Source: Brasenia schreberi
Lineage: Eukaryota; Streptophyta; Magnoliopsida; Nymphaeales; Cabombaceae
Length of the DNA: 64,000 nt
Assembly: GCA_036023115.1 (NCBI GenBank)
Contig: JAYKKT010000061.1
Location: forward strand, 15,936,501 to 16,000,500
Direction of reading: 5' to 3'
Below are positions 50,365 through 62,012 of this stretch, piece after piece; the first letter of the stretch is position 1, and each line of letters opens with the position of its first letter. Position numbers and translations under genes: made by a program. A model generated the notes under the pieces. The model had not been told where the DNA came from, searched no databases, and worked only from the letters and a program-made list of their open reading frames with translations.

Positions 50365-50727
50365 TTACCAAATTTTCGAAACTTGGTTTATAACAAGCGT
50401 AGAATTTCCAAAGAATTCAATACATGATGCTCTTAGATTTTTCAAAATTTTTAGGCATTGTATGAGTGCTTCATATTCAACTATATTATTTGAGCATGAA
50501 AAATCTATTCGAATTGTAATTGGGATTTCTCCTTTCTCGGGAGATATGATGATGATTCCCACACCTGCCCCTTGTTGGTTCTTTGCCCCATCAAAGTACA
50601 TATTCCATACTCGATCTTCATTAGAATAATTTGATAAAACATGGTTTTGAAATTCATTTGCAAAGATGCCTTCATCGGGAATTTCATCAAGTATGGGATA
50701 TGTCTTCAAGAGGCAATTCGGCCACAT
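50365..50727 (-). pseudogene. Second (archaeal-type) RNase H of the nested element
   Basis: MYFDGAKNQQGAGVGIII carries the first catalytic Asp, NNIVEYEALIQCL the Glu, and FGNSTLVINQV the position of the next Asp, which here is Asn. Its place between the ordinary RNase H and integrase is diagnostic of the Tat lineage. The open frame is otherwise intact over about 120 codons. Confidence 0.85.
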
Positions 50728-50779
50728 GATTGGCTAGGGCTTGTCCCTTAATGGAGCTTTGATGATGAAATTTTAGATC

Positions 50780-51196
50780 ATACTCCATTTGGAGGAGCTA
50801 CTATTTACCTAGCCTACCCGTTAGGATAGGTTTTTCAAAGCGGTGCTTGATCGGATCAAGCTTAGACACTATCCAAATTTCATGATCTAGGAAATAATGT
50901 CTAAACTTTTGGCAAGCCCGCACCAAAGCCAAGCATGTTTTCTCCATGGCTTGATAAATTTTTTCATATGCCAATAGAGTTTTCGAAATGTATTAAATAG
51001 CATACTCCTTAAGACTATCATCCTCATATTGAGCAAGTAAAGCACCCAATACATTTGCATGAATGGAAATATAAAGCAATAAAGGTTTTCCTTGCTTTGG
51101 AGGTTTCAAAATCGGAGGATTTACCAAATAAGTTTTTAATCTTTCAAAAACTTTTTGGCAATCGGAATCCCATTCAAATTTAACCCCTTTTCTCAA
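50780..51196 (-). pseudogene. First RNase H of the nested element
   Basis: RKGVKFEWDSDCQKVFERLK leads into LLLYISIHANVLGALLAQYED and then YYISKTLLAYEKIYQAMEKT, the RT-linked RNase H pattern of Ty3/gypsy. The usual first Asp (in Y-(S/A)-(S/A) context) is not obvious, and the frame breaks after 50993. Confidence 0.75.
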
Positions 51197-51239
51197 AATC
51201 CTATTTAAAGGTTCACATCTTGTTGCTAGGTTGGAGATA

Positions 51240-52108
51240 AATCTCCTAATTGCTTGGAGCCGACCTTGGAGGCTTTAGATTTGGATCAAGTTGGAGGGTG
51301 GAGGCATATCTATGATGGCTCGACACTTAGAGGGGTCGACTTCTATGCCCCTTTGGCTTACCATGAACCTTAAGAGCTTTCCCGATTCTACTCCAAAAAC
51401 ACATTTTTGAGGGTTTAGTTCCACTTTATAAAGCCTAAGTCTTTCGAAAACTTTTGTAAAGATTCTATGTGTGTGCATCAGGTTTTTTATTTTACCAAAA
51501 GGTCATCCACATGTACTTCCAAGAGCTCATGGATTTGATCATGGAAAATGGTAGTCATGGCTCTTTGGTATATGACACCGGCATTTTTCAAACCAAAAGG
51601 CATAACCCTCTAACAGTATGTTCCCCAAGGTGTAGTAAAAGTAGTTTTGGCCTGATCTTTTGGTGATAGTTTGATTTGGTTATAACCTTTATAGCCATCC
51701 ATGAAAGAAAACATTTCATGATTTGCAGTGCTATCCACTATCAAATCAATGTTTGGAAGAGGAAAATTATCTTTTGGAGTGGCTTTGTTCAAATTTCTAA
51801 AATCAATGCAAATTTGAATTTTCTCATTTGATTTTCGAACCACAACAATGTTTGAAAGCCATTATGAATAAGCAATGAGTTTTATAAATCCGGCTTTCAA
51901 AAGATCTTCTAAACCCTCTCACTTGGGAGTGAACATCAGGATGGATTTTTCTAAGCTTTTGTTTCATGGGTTTTGCATTGGGTTCTAAGAGAAGATGATG
52001 TTCTACAATCCTAGGATCTAAACCCGGTATGTTTTCATAGGTCCATGCAAATACATCAACATAGGATTTCAAAAATGCAATGAATGATGCTCTATGATGT
52101 TCATGCAA
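51240..52108 (-). pseudogene. Reverse transcriptase of the nested element
   Basis: The pre-RT segment SYVDVFAWTYENIPGLDPRI and KQKLRKIHPD (52080-51940) is followed by ICIDFRNLNKATPKDNFPLP (about 51810-51750) and FSFMDGYKGYNQIKL. ALYQRAMTT-like sequence then leads to HVDD at 51513-51502, where the family has YVDD. A stop follows three codons later. VELNPQKCVFGVESGKLL (about 51435-51380) is the RT thumb segment. There are frameshifts near 51900 and 51600. No aspartic protease motif could be found upstream. Confidence 0.88.
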
Positions 52109-52739
52109 TCAAGTACCTATTTTGACATATTTTGGGTTAGACTTACTCTCTAAATTGATTTCTAGAAAATCCCTCCTACAGAATTTGAAGGTTTTTCCAA
52201 GCAAGTCAAGGATTCTATGGAATTCGTGAAGCTCGAAGGCTTGATCTTCCTCGATGAGGAGATCTTCCTCCTTGCTTTGATCACCCTCAAGTGCTTTAAT
52301 TTATAGGGAAGTATCATTTAAGAGAGTGGAGTTGTTCATAATGGACTTGGACGATTTTGGTTTGGGAATGTACATGGGTTTTGAAGAACTCGAAAATGGG
52401 CTTTGTACATGGCCAATATTTTTGGAGTTTTCAAGTTTTTCAATTTTTTTGTCTTTTTCGAAACACAAACTAGAAGGATGAATGTAAAAGACTTTCTTTT
52501 TGAGATTTTGAGATTTTTCAATTTTTTTGGATTTTTCCAAACAAAGGCTAGGAGAATGAACACAAATGATTTTCTTTTTAGAATTTTCAGGTTTTTCAAA
52601 TGTTTTTGGTTTTTAAAAGTTTTTCAATTTTTTTGGTTTTTCCAAATATATACTTTTTTTTATTTTTTTCAAAAGAGGGGTCTTCCATCAAACATACAAA
52701 GAAAACACCATGAATTAGACTCTAAACAAGAGGTCTAAG

Positions 52740-53388
52740 ACATAGGTTTCGGTGTTAGTGGGTTCTAGGGCACCCTTAACCCAATTGGTCTTAGGTAGTG
52801 GCTCAGGGGGTATGGATGGGATGTATCCCAATCCATGTCAATTTAGGTTAGGAAGAGGTAGGATAGGGTCTAGCCTACCTTAGCTCTTGACTCCTAGACC
52901 TTGATACGGTGTATATCCCATGTTCAACATCGCTTCTTGAGTTTGGAGAATTTTGTATAAAGAGGGTGGCCTTGGAATAAGGTGTCGTCCATATCATGGT
53001 CATACACACGTCTTTGTTTGGGTAGGAGTTGGGGGGTATGGTTTAGAGATGTGTTTGACTTGGGTGCCGTTATGATACATGCGACCCTAGACGGTTTGGG
53101 ATTGATCCTAGGAGCAACCCAATGTGCCCCTAGGGGTGGACGGTTTGAGTATATGCAAAGGGAGAGCATGTTTGATCCCTTGCAAATTGTGAAGGTATGG
53201 ATTCCAAGGGAAACCATAGTCAACCCCTTGCTTGGTTTATAGATGTTGGGGGAAATTATGGCCGAAGGTTTGGGTTTATGATACAAACCTAGGCTCAAAG
53301 GAATATTTTTGTTCATAGTAGGTTTAGGTGTACCTAGGATGTCGATGCATGCCTTAGGAGTAACCATGTCTACCACATTTTGAATTTT
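52740..53388 (-). pseudogene. gag, part downstream of the solo LTR
   Basis: VVDMVTPKACIDILG, LSLGLYHKPKP and RPPLGAHWVAPRI match the same order in the host element's gag (60920-60620). In the host they follow directly after KEFQNKKKRKK, which shows where the solo LTR split this gene. Confidence 0.75.
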
Positions 53389-53393
53389 GTTTT

Positions 53394-56300
53394 TGTAAAC
53401 AACGAAAATTCTCACTTCTGGCTTTTGAGGCCTGAAATGAACCTTCTCATGCCTATGTCACTTTTAAAGGGCGTGCCAGCTAGCTTACTTAAACTAGCGA
53501 AGGTTTTGAAAATTTTGACTTCTTTTGGCCATTGTGGATAAGCAGGATCTTTTCGTTAAAACCTTTTTGAACCGACGTTCAAGGGTTGGTTTTAATGCTT
53601 AGAAAACTTTTGATCTTTTAAACAAACGTATACTTTTGAAAGAAAAGTAAGTGTTTCGATGATTGTATGCCTAAATTACAGTTTTTATTACGGGGTTGTA
53701 CGATTCCAAGTCTTTGAGTTTTAACTATTTAGGCCGACTATGTGTGTGCACAAGTGGCCTAAATTCAGCGAGTTTGAGCATAGATTTGGGGTTTCCTCTT
53801 GAAAACGTGCGAATGCAAGGATGCACCAAATGTTTCTCAGGTTTGATATGATGATGTGAGCTAGTCTCGAATTGTAAGCAACTCACACACACAACTTAAT
53901 GTAAATACCCGAATGAAAGTGCAACTCACGTAGCTTAAGGGAAATACCTGAACTTGAAAGCAACTCACACAGCTTTCACTAAAGTAAATACCCAAAGGGA
54001 AATATATACTTTAGCTTAAGAGCGGAAAAGCTCAATTGTGAGTGAGTGAGTGCTCTTGGTATATAAATGGAAAGACAACTCACACGATTGGAATTGAACT
54101 TGTCGAAATTGAAATATAAGTATATAGTAAGAGCGGAAAGGCTCAATGCACGCATGTGTGTAGTGTGAAATTTAAATGACAAACTCACACGACATGAATT
54201 GAACTTTGCCGAAATTGAAATATAGATATATGATAAGAGCGAAAAGGCTCAATGCACGCGTGTGTGTAGTGAGAAATTTAAATGACAAACTCACACGACA
54301 TGAATTGAACCACCCGGAAATGTAAGTGCATACACGACTTAATCTAAAACTCACGCAGTTGGAAAATATATAAGTATGCTATATCTTATGAGCAACAAAG
54401 GATCAAAAGGTGCGTGAGAGTGTGGAGAGAGTGCTCACGTACTTCTTGGGTGCGAGTGTAAAATTTAAATGACAAACTCACACGGCGTGAATGTAACAAC
54501 CCAAATTGAATTGCAACTCACACAACTTTCACTAAAGTAAATACCCAAAGAGAAATATATACTTTAGCTTAAGAGCGAAAAAGCTCAATGTGTGTGCAAT
54601 CGTGTACAATTAAGAGCGGAAAGGCTCAAGTGCACGTGGGTGTTTTGTATACGTCTAAGAGCAATATGGCTCAAGTGTATGTGTGTGCTTCGTGTATCAA
54701 GCACAAATATTACATTTTGGGGGAAGACTACGCTCCATTATTACAACCCCGTGTTGAATTGAATTAAATTTGAAATGAGTAAGGAAAAAACTGAATTTAA
54801 ACACTTACAAGTGGACAACTTTTCCTCTCAATCGTGCTTGGGTTTTATCCATCTTGGCAGCCAAGAGATGAGTCTCCCTAGGTGGGGTTTTGACGTGGTT
54901 TATTAGGCTTAGGGTGTGCTTGGGGGCAGCCGGGTGCTTAGACTTAAGAAGGGCTTAGGTTTGGCCAAGAGGGATGTTGGCTATGGTAGGTCACGTCCTA
55001 AGTGGGGGTGGTCCTAATTGGCACTAGGGAGACACGATGCAACTGGCTAGGTCTCGGTTGAGGTAAGGGGATAAGGTAATGGGATGGTAGCTGGGGTGTT
55101 AGGTTGCAGGCGACAGGTTACTGCAGGGACGACAGGTGTGCTAGGGAGTGGGGTGCGGGTGCTAGGTCACGGCAAGAAGGTGTGGGGCGCTAGGCGCGCT
55201 CGGGGGAAGTAGTGGGGCGCTAGGTGCGTCGGGTGTTGAAAGGTGGCAAGTGGGTGTGGGGTACAGGAGCGACAAGCGACATGCAGGCGCTAGTCGGGCA
55301 TGATAAGGGCACGCGACAGAAGGCAGGCGCTAAGCGGGTAGGCGTTAGGTGCCCAAAATAGGGGCGCGCAGGGCGCGGTAGGCGTCAGGAGCTGGGTGGT
55401 GTCTAGGGGAGTGTAGGAAATAGGTTCAAACCGAGTGCAGCTGCACTCGGTTGGGTTTAGATCTAGGTCGGTTAGGGGAAGTTTGGGTAGGTTTAGGTGA
55501 AAGGGGCTAGGTCTAGGCTAGTTTTGGGTTAGGTTTGGTGGGATGGGTTAGGTGGTTTAAGCTAGGTTAGGGTGAGGTTGAGAGACCTACCTCTTGGAGC
55601 CGGTCCACCATGTTTCGCCCATGCCTCCACGCCTTTGTGCAACCCTTCTTCAAGTCAGTGCAGTCCTTTGGTTTGAGCCTAGGTTCATACAAGGTTTGAA
55701 CCCATGCCCTTGATCAAGCCCACATGGCTATGGCCCACCAAATCTACTTTATGCTCTCCACTCATTCTCTCTCTTCCCAAGCCTCCCAATCTTGATTTTA
55801 CGTGAACTTATGGCACCCCCTCACCTCTATTTATAGGCAAATGAGGTGGGTCTTGGGTATTGATCTTAGATTTGGATTTTGAGATCCAAATCTGATCCAA
55901 ACACTATTTGGGTTTGGATCTAGATCTAGTCCAAATTTTCATTTCTTCAGTCCTTCTTGGTGTTTCAAGATGGACAGTTTTTGTGGGCCCTAGCTTCATC
56001 AACGCTTCATCTTAGGCTGGGTCTTCTCCAACCTTTTCGTCTGAACTCCTTCTCACATTTCTAGACTCCGTTTCAGCTGATTTTTGTTGTTTCAAGCTTG
56101 GATTTCTACTATTTTGGTGGATGTTCTTGGCTTGGTATTTGATGCTCCGGGCTTGAAGTCTACTTCTGGCCTAGGCTTTCCTTTTGCCTTTTGATCCCGT
56201 TTTTATCAGGCCAGGTTGCTTTTTGGGCTTTTGAACCTGCTTTTTGAGACTGCTTTTGATCAGGCTCCACATGTTGGTTTTGGGCTTTTACAAAATTGGG

Positions 56301-56464
56301 ACTTAGTCCGAGTTTGAGAAATTCGTATTTTGAACGGGGTTTAAAACAGAAGTTTAAGGCTTTTGCAACTCTTGGGTTTTCAAAAACTCAAAATCTGGTT
56401 TTGAAATGGATGTTTTAAACGAGGTGTTTGTTTTTGAACATTGTTTGATTTTGGGGTGTTTACA
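53394..56464 (-). mobile_element. Solo LTR (subfamily B) inserted in gag
   Basis: The minus strand starts TGTAAACACCCC and ends TACA. A perfect 5-bp duplication GTTTT (53389-53393 and 56465-56469) flanks it, and its length is 3071 bp. The TATA box is at 55828-55835 on the minus strand. The U5 block is at 53540-53600 and the hairpin at 53479-53498. A tandem array with GAGCGGAAAGGCTC-type motifs lies at 54010-54670. Gag sequence resumes on both sides without loss, so it is the youngest layer of the nest. Confidence 0.92.
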
Positions 56465-56469
56465 GTTTT

Positions 56470-57420
56470 CTTTTTGTTTTTCATTTTGAAATTCTTTTTG
56501 TTGGTGTGGGACATATGGTGCACCTTGAAAATCCACATTCTTGGCATCATTGAGTGGGTTTGTGGGTGCATGAGTGTGATTTGATGCATATGAATGATTT
56601 ACTGATCCTATACTAAGAAGGAGAGGATTGAGTAGGGAGTTTTGGGGGAAATGAGTTTCAAACATACCTTTTTCGAGCTTGTCTATCCCCCCATGGTGAG
56701 AGCAAGCTTCTTTGTAGGCATCTTGAGGGTATTGTAGCTCATGCACGACTTCGAGCTCTCATTGCTTTTCGAGGTCTTGGATTTCATCCTCGAAGCCTAT
56801 GTGTGTGCAACACTCATTCTCCCTTGTGTTTTTAGAAAAGTGTGAGGTGCTGCTCATGGGAATGGAACCCATTGGAGTAAATGATTTTGAAAATTTTGGA
56901 GTGACTTGAGTGAAGTGATCCTCATGCCCCACTCTGCTTATGTGCCTAGAAATGTGGACTTCACTTTCAATTTTCAGAATTTCAACCTTTGCAACTTCTT
57001 TCTTTTCAAATCTTTTTGATGATTTTCTAGATTTTTTTTATTTTTCCAAATGAAGATTTTTTTTGGTTTTTCAATGGAAAAAGGAATGTTTGGATGATTA
57101 GCAAGGTTGGATGATTCGATCTCAATACTTGCTATACTTGTGGCCTCATATCCTTCATCGGATTTTGGGCACAATTTGGTTGTCCGAGTATGGTTTTTCT
57201 CTCTGTGTACCCAAGATGATTTTCCATGGGAATGATGTGCCTTGACCTTTTTGCTTAGGGCTTCAATTTCTCTTTCAAGTTGCCTTGCTCTTTCTCTGAA
57301 AGAGGCGAGTTCTTCATCTCGAGTTTTAGAGGATTTGCTTGTGGTTTTGGAAAATTGATTTGGTAAATATGATGAGGCTTTCCTTGCCATGTTTTCAAAG
57401 GAATCATCCAAACTTGACAT
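56470..57420 (-). pseudogene. gag N-terminal part of the nested element
   Basis: The likely start is the ATG at 57420 (MSSLDDSFENMARKASS), about 90 nt after the primer binding site. The protein has a coiled-coil-like stretch, RERARQLEREIEALSKKVKA. A later frame reads HELQYPQDAYKEACSHHGG and then PYVPHQQKEFQNEKQKE, up to the solo LTR. A frameshift or stop near 56974 and a stop near 56750 interrupt it. No CCHC knuckle is visible. Confidence 0.7.
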
Positions 57421-57508
57421 TATTTCAAAAATCAACTAGTGTACAAAAGATTTAAAAAAAAGGGAATTTAAAAACAACACCAAATCAATTAACCCTCAAA
57501 GGCTCGAG

Positions 57509-57526
57509 TCCCACCGAGCATGCTAA
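57509..57526 (-). other. Primer binding site of the nested element
   Basis: The minus strand reads TAGCATGCTCGGTGGGAC, starting 3 nt after the LTR. The host element has TGGCACGCCCGATAGGAC at the same place. A consensus TGGCACGCYCGGTGGGAC would pair with the CCA end of a tRNA; I cannot say which one. Confidence 0.65.
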
Positions 57527-57529
57527 TTC

Positions 57530-58831
57530 TGTAGATGTGAAAAATTTACTCCAAGACCATGTAGAGACTTGAAATAAACTCTTCAAACCTACTTCATTTA
57601 TGCGTAAGCGTGTCAGCTAGTTTCCAAAAACTAGCAAAGTTTATAAATCTAACCTTTTTGGCGATTGTAGCTAAGCGAGATTTTATCACCTTAGGGCTTC
57701 TTGAACTGATGCTCAAGGGTCAGCCTAAGCGCTTTAAGGACTCATTTGTGAAGGTATATATTTCCAAAATTCACTTTGAAATTAGTTCTCAATCAAATCA
57801 AACCCGTGCACTTAGTCTAGAGAATTGAAGGATTTCAAGTTATGAAAAATAAAAACTGGTTCTATTTTTAGAGTTGATTCCCAGATTTTTTTGGATGACT
57901 TATAGATCTTGAAAATTCATGAAAATTTCGCAGATCATAGAGTAGAATATGGAGATTCTAAGTCTATTTTTACTTTAAAATTTGGTGTTGTAGATTTACA
58001 TAATTAAATCCGGAACAGCCTACTGCTCAAATGTTTCAGGATACTCTGTTACAGAAACACAGAAGCCTAAAGAAGCCTCTGTATCTCGGTGTATAGACCT
58101 CCAAGATATGAATATAAGATTTCCAGTAAGACTAATTTTATCAATTTTGGTTCACTACAGACATAGTTATGGGACTTTTACCCAGACCCTATTGTTGGAA
58201 AACAGACTATACAAAAATAGAACCTCGATTTGAATGATCTTTCCCCATTTTATTAACACATCTACCAGACCATAAAATTCTTGAAAATTTTATATCTATT
58301 GGGCTTGTGTGTTTATATTTGGTGTCTTAAGTTTCAGATCATTCGGAGCAACAATTTAGCAATGAAAAATACGACAATCATCATGTATAGGATGCAGAAA
58401 AACAGGGTTTCAATTTTCAGAATATAAATGTATGCAACTCAACCGAATTTAAATGACACAATCACAGCAACCCAAAGTAAATTATTGAAGGAAAATGAAT
58501 ATAAATATGTATATTAGCTTAAGAATAGAGGGGGTTAAGAGTTATAAGAGTTATAGGAGTGTTAAGAATAGAGGGGGTTAAGAGTTATAGGAAAATGAAT
58601 ATAAATATGTATATTTGCTTGATGCTTGTTGTGGCCGTGATATTCGTTGATTCTTCAGGGAGACAATTCGGCTTCATCCTTGTTTGAGTGGGCTTTACCT
58701 CAGCTTTGATTTGAAAATATTTAACTTCAAAATGTCTGTTTTAAGGGTCTTGCAAAAATTTCCAATTTAAAGCCAGGTTTCAAAACAAGCTATTTTTCCT
58801 GATTCTGCAAAATTTATTTAGGGTGTTTACA
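57530..58831 (-). repeat. 5' LTR of the nested element (1302 bp, promoter deleted)
   Basis: It matches the 3' LTR at both ends but lacks the central about 950 bp with the TATA box and leader, and the about 450-bp segment with the inverted repeat. A small duplication of AATAGAGGGGGTTAAGAGTT at about 58523 and 58568 sits at the deletion edge. The U5 block is at 57673-57735. Confidence 0.88.
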
Positions 58832-59602
58832 GTATTTTGACATTTTGCCAATTTTCCTTTTTGGAGAGAATAAAGTGGGAAAACAACTTATCCCTTTAGA
58901 TACTCGGTCTAATCAAGCATGACCTATTTTATAATAGCACATACAACTTGAAAATATTTTGCTATTTTGAACTAGGCCCTATCTTGTAAAAGAAGGATTT
59001 TTGAAATGTCATTTCATGATTTTGAAAATACTCCACTTTTCATAAAGCATCAATCCCTAGTTAAAAGGCCTATATTCGACTTGGTCCCTTCTTCAAAAAC
59101 TAAAGAAGATCTATTTTACAAAAATCATTTCAAAAGAATTTGTGGTAGACACTAATCATCATATCTTTTTGATATTGGGTATTTATAGGGTCTACCAAGT
59201 TTCTTCCCTAGGTATCAATTAGCCAATATGCATGATCAATTTTTTTCCATTTTGCCCCCTTTTATGCATGGGGACATTCTCACTTGGGCCACCACTTTTC
59301 AGGCCTCTTTAGGTGACTGATGTAAATGGGATACATGACATGTAAAATATATTCCCATACAAGATGATGGAGATACATGAAATGATGTATGTTTCCATGA
59401 AAGGTTTTTAGGTAATGCACTCTACCTGCCCCTAGTTTGGTGGAGATGACATGAGCATTCATACACTATGGCCGACCCTATTGTGGCATGTGTTGAATGA
59501 ATGATTCATACATACACTATCTTGGTTTTTGGAATGGCTTAGGAATATGTATGATATGATCCTAGCCTTCATGCATTTTGGGTATAGGTTTGATTCTAAT
59601 AT
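58832..59602 (-). other. Noncoding internal region of the host element
   Basis: It corresponds to 23240-24240 of the element at 19293-25159. It includes a remnant of the integrase C-terminal codons at about 59280-59310. Confidence 0.6.
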
Positions 59603-61880
59603 TGGTCACCTTCTAAGGAACTTGAATGTTTGCCCAAGTCCAAGATTTTGTTGATTTTTGAGGAAGTTATGTAAATTGACATCACTAAAATCATCTCTAA
59701 GGGAATTGATAATTTTTTTGAAAAATGGTTTTGAATTTTCTCTTTTTCCTTTTGAAAATTTTTGTATTTTTGGTTTTTCTTTTTCAATTTGTTTTGGATT
59801 TTGGGAATAACCTGTACAATATATACAAAATCCAAAGTTAGCTTTGTCTCCAAGGAGGGTCTGGGGGTTCAGGTGCATCAAGGATGCGCACCCGGGGTGT
59901 GGTTTGAAGGATGTTCTTGGGATAAATCCTAGGTGCAACCCAATGTGCTCCTAGGGATGGACGATGTACACAGGTTTTGTCAAAACCGATTTTGGAATTT
60001 GTACACAATTTTGAAAGCCAAACTTTTTGGAATTTTCAACTTTTTCATTTTTTTTGGATTTTTCCAAACAAATGCTAGAAGGATGAACATAAAAGACTTT
60101 CTTTTGAGTTTTGAAAGTTTTCTAGATTTTTTTGGTTTTTTCAAATATATACTTTTTTTAGATTTTTTTCCAAAAAAGGGTCTTCCATCAAACCTACAAT
60201 GAAAACACCATGAATTAGACTCCAAACAAGGGGTCTAAGCCATATGTTTCAGTTTTAGTTGGCTCTAGGGCACCCTTGACCCAATTGGTCTTAGGTAGTG
60301 GCTGAGGGGGTATCGATGGGGTGTATTACAATCCATGTCGACCTTGGTTGGGTAGAGGTAAGATGGGCTCTAGCCTACCTTGGTTCCTGACTCCTAGACC
60401 TTTATAAGGTGCATATCCCATGTTCAACATCATATTTCAAGGTTTTTTGAGTTTTGAATTTTTTTTATAAAGAGGATGGTCTTGGAATAATGTGTCATTG
60501 ACATCATGGTCATACACACGATTTTGCTTGGGTTTGCCTTGGAGTTTCAAGGTTTGGGTGAGGAATGTTTTGGTTTCCCTAGGATACACATATCCCTAGG
60601 AGTGGGTGACTTGGGGGTTCCTAGGAGATGGACGAGTTTGGTGGATCCTAGGTGTAACCCAATGTTCCCCTAAGGGTGGACGGTTTGTGTTGATTTGGAT
60701 GTAAAGGGAGAGCATGTTTGATTCCTTGCATGATGGAGAGAAATGGATTCCAAGGGAAACCATGGTCGGTCCCCTCGCGGGTTTGTGGATGTTTGGAGAA
60801 GTCATGGGCATAGGCTTGAGTTTATGATACAAACCTAGGCTCAAAGAGATTTGTTTATACATGGTAGGGTTAGGCATACCTAGGATGTCGATGCATGCCT
60901 TAGGAGTAACCATGTCTACCATATTTCGATTTTTTTTTCTTTTTTTTTTATTTTGAAATTCTTTTTGTTGGTGTGGGACATTCGGCGCACATTGAAAATC
61001 CACATTCTTGGGCACATTTAGTAGGTTTGTAGGTGTATGAGTGTGATTTGGCACATGGAATGCACATGAATGATCTACCGGTACTACACAACAAAGAGAA
61101 GGATCGAGTAGAGAGTTTTAAGAGAAATGAGTTTCAGACATACCTTTTTCAAGCTTATATACCTTTTCATGGTGAGAGCAAGCTTCCTTGTAGGCGTCCT
61201 GAGGTTGCTCTAGCTCATGAATGGCTTCGAGTTCCCGTTGCTTTGCGAGGTCTTAGATTTCATCCTCCACGTCTGTGCAACACTCATTCTCTTGTGTGTG
61301 TGAAATGGTGCTCATGAGAATGGAACCCATCGGAGTGCATTATTTTAAAAAATGGAAGTGACTTGTGTGAAGTGAATCTTATGCCCCACTCCCCTTATAT
61401 GCCTAGAAATGTAGACTTCACTTTCAATTTTTGGAACTTTATCCTTTGCAACTTTTTGCTTTTCAAATCTTTTTGCTTTTTGAAGATTTTTCAAATATTT
61501 TTAATTTTTCTTAATGAAGATTTTTTTTGGCTTTTCAATAGAAAAAGGGGGTTTTGGATGATTAGCAAGGTTAGATGATTCGATCTCAACACTTGCTGCA
61601 TTTGTGGTCTCATTTCCATTATTGTATTTTGGGCTCAATTTGATTTTTTGGGTATGGTTTTTCTCTCTATGTACTCGAGATGATTTTTCATGGGAATGAT
61701 GTGCCTTTACCTTTTGGCTTAAGGCCTCGATTTCTCTTTCAAGTTTCATTGCTTTTTCTCTCAAAGAGGCAAGTTCTTCATCTCAGGTTTTAGAGGATTT
61801 CTTTGTAGTTTTGGAAAATCGATTTGGAAAATGTGATGAGGCTTTTCTTGACATATTTTCAAAGGAATCATCCAAACTTG
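59603..61880 (-). pseudogene. gag of the host element
   Basis: The N-terminal part (about 61880-61500) has SSLDDSF and LEREIEALSQKVKAHHSH, the middle (61054-60596) VVDMV-like sequence with PKACIDILG and RPPLGEHWVTPRI, and the end (59938-59603) DKANFGFCIYC then QTFKFLRR. The codon matching the ATG start of the nested element's gag is ATA here. Stops separate the frames. The final segment resembles sequence just upstream of RT in the nested element (GKTFKFCRRDF), which marks the 5' edge of the pol deletion. Confidence 0.7.
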
Positions 61881-61990
61881 ATATTATTTCAAAATCAACT
61901 TGTGTACAAAAATGGATTAAGCACAAAATATTTTCAGAAAAGTGAATTTAAAGAAATCAACACCAAACTAACCAATCCTCAAAGACCCGA

Positions 61991-62008
61991 GTCCTATCGG
62001 GCGTGCCA
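61991..62008 (-). other. Primer binding site of the host element
   Basis: The minus strand reads TGGCACGCCCGATAGGAC, 4 nt after the LTR end. Confidence 0.68.
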
Positions 62009-62012
62009 ATTC

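Larger units (their letters stand above)
44995..58831 (-). mobile_element. Tat-like Ty3/gypsy retrotransposon with dual RNase H, nested in the host
   Basis: Minus strand: 5' LTR 58831-57530, primer binding site 57526-57509, gag, pol, polypurine tract 47692-47675, 3' LTR 47674-44995. Target duplications TTATT (44990-44994) and GTATT (58832-58836) differ at one base. Without the solo LTR inside it (53394-56464) the element is about 10.8 kb. The second RNase H between RNase H and integrase is the hallmark of the plant Tat lineage (Ogre, Retand and relatives). All domains are damaged. Confidence 0.88.

Noticed and set aside
52301..52738. Overlapping open frames on both strands with FFNFF/KKIEK repeats (also at 48389-48659 and 60000-60225)
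   Set aside because: Low-complexity TTTTTC/GAAAAA tracts of the element; the minus frames may be gag linker but no motif is present.
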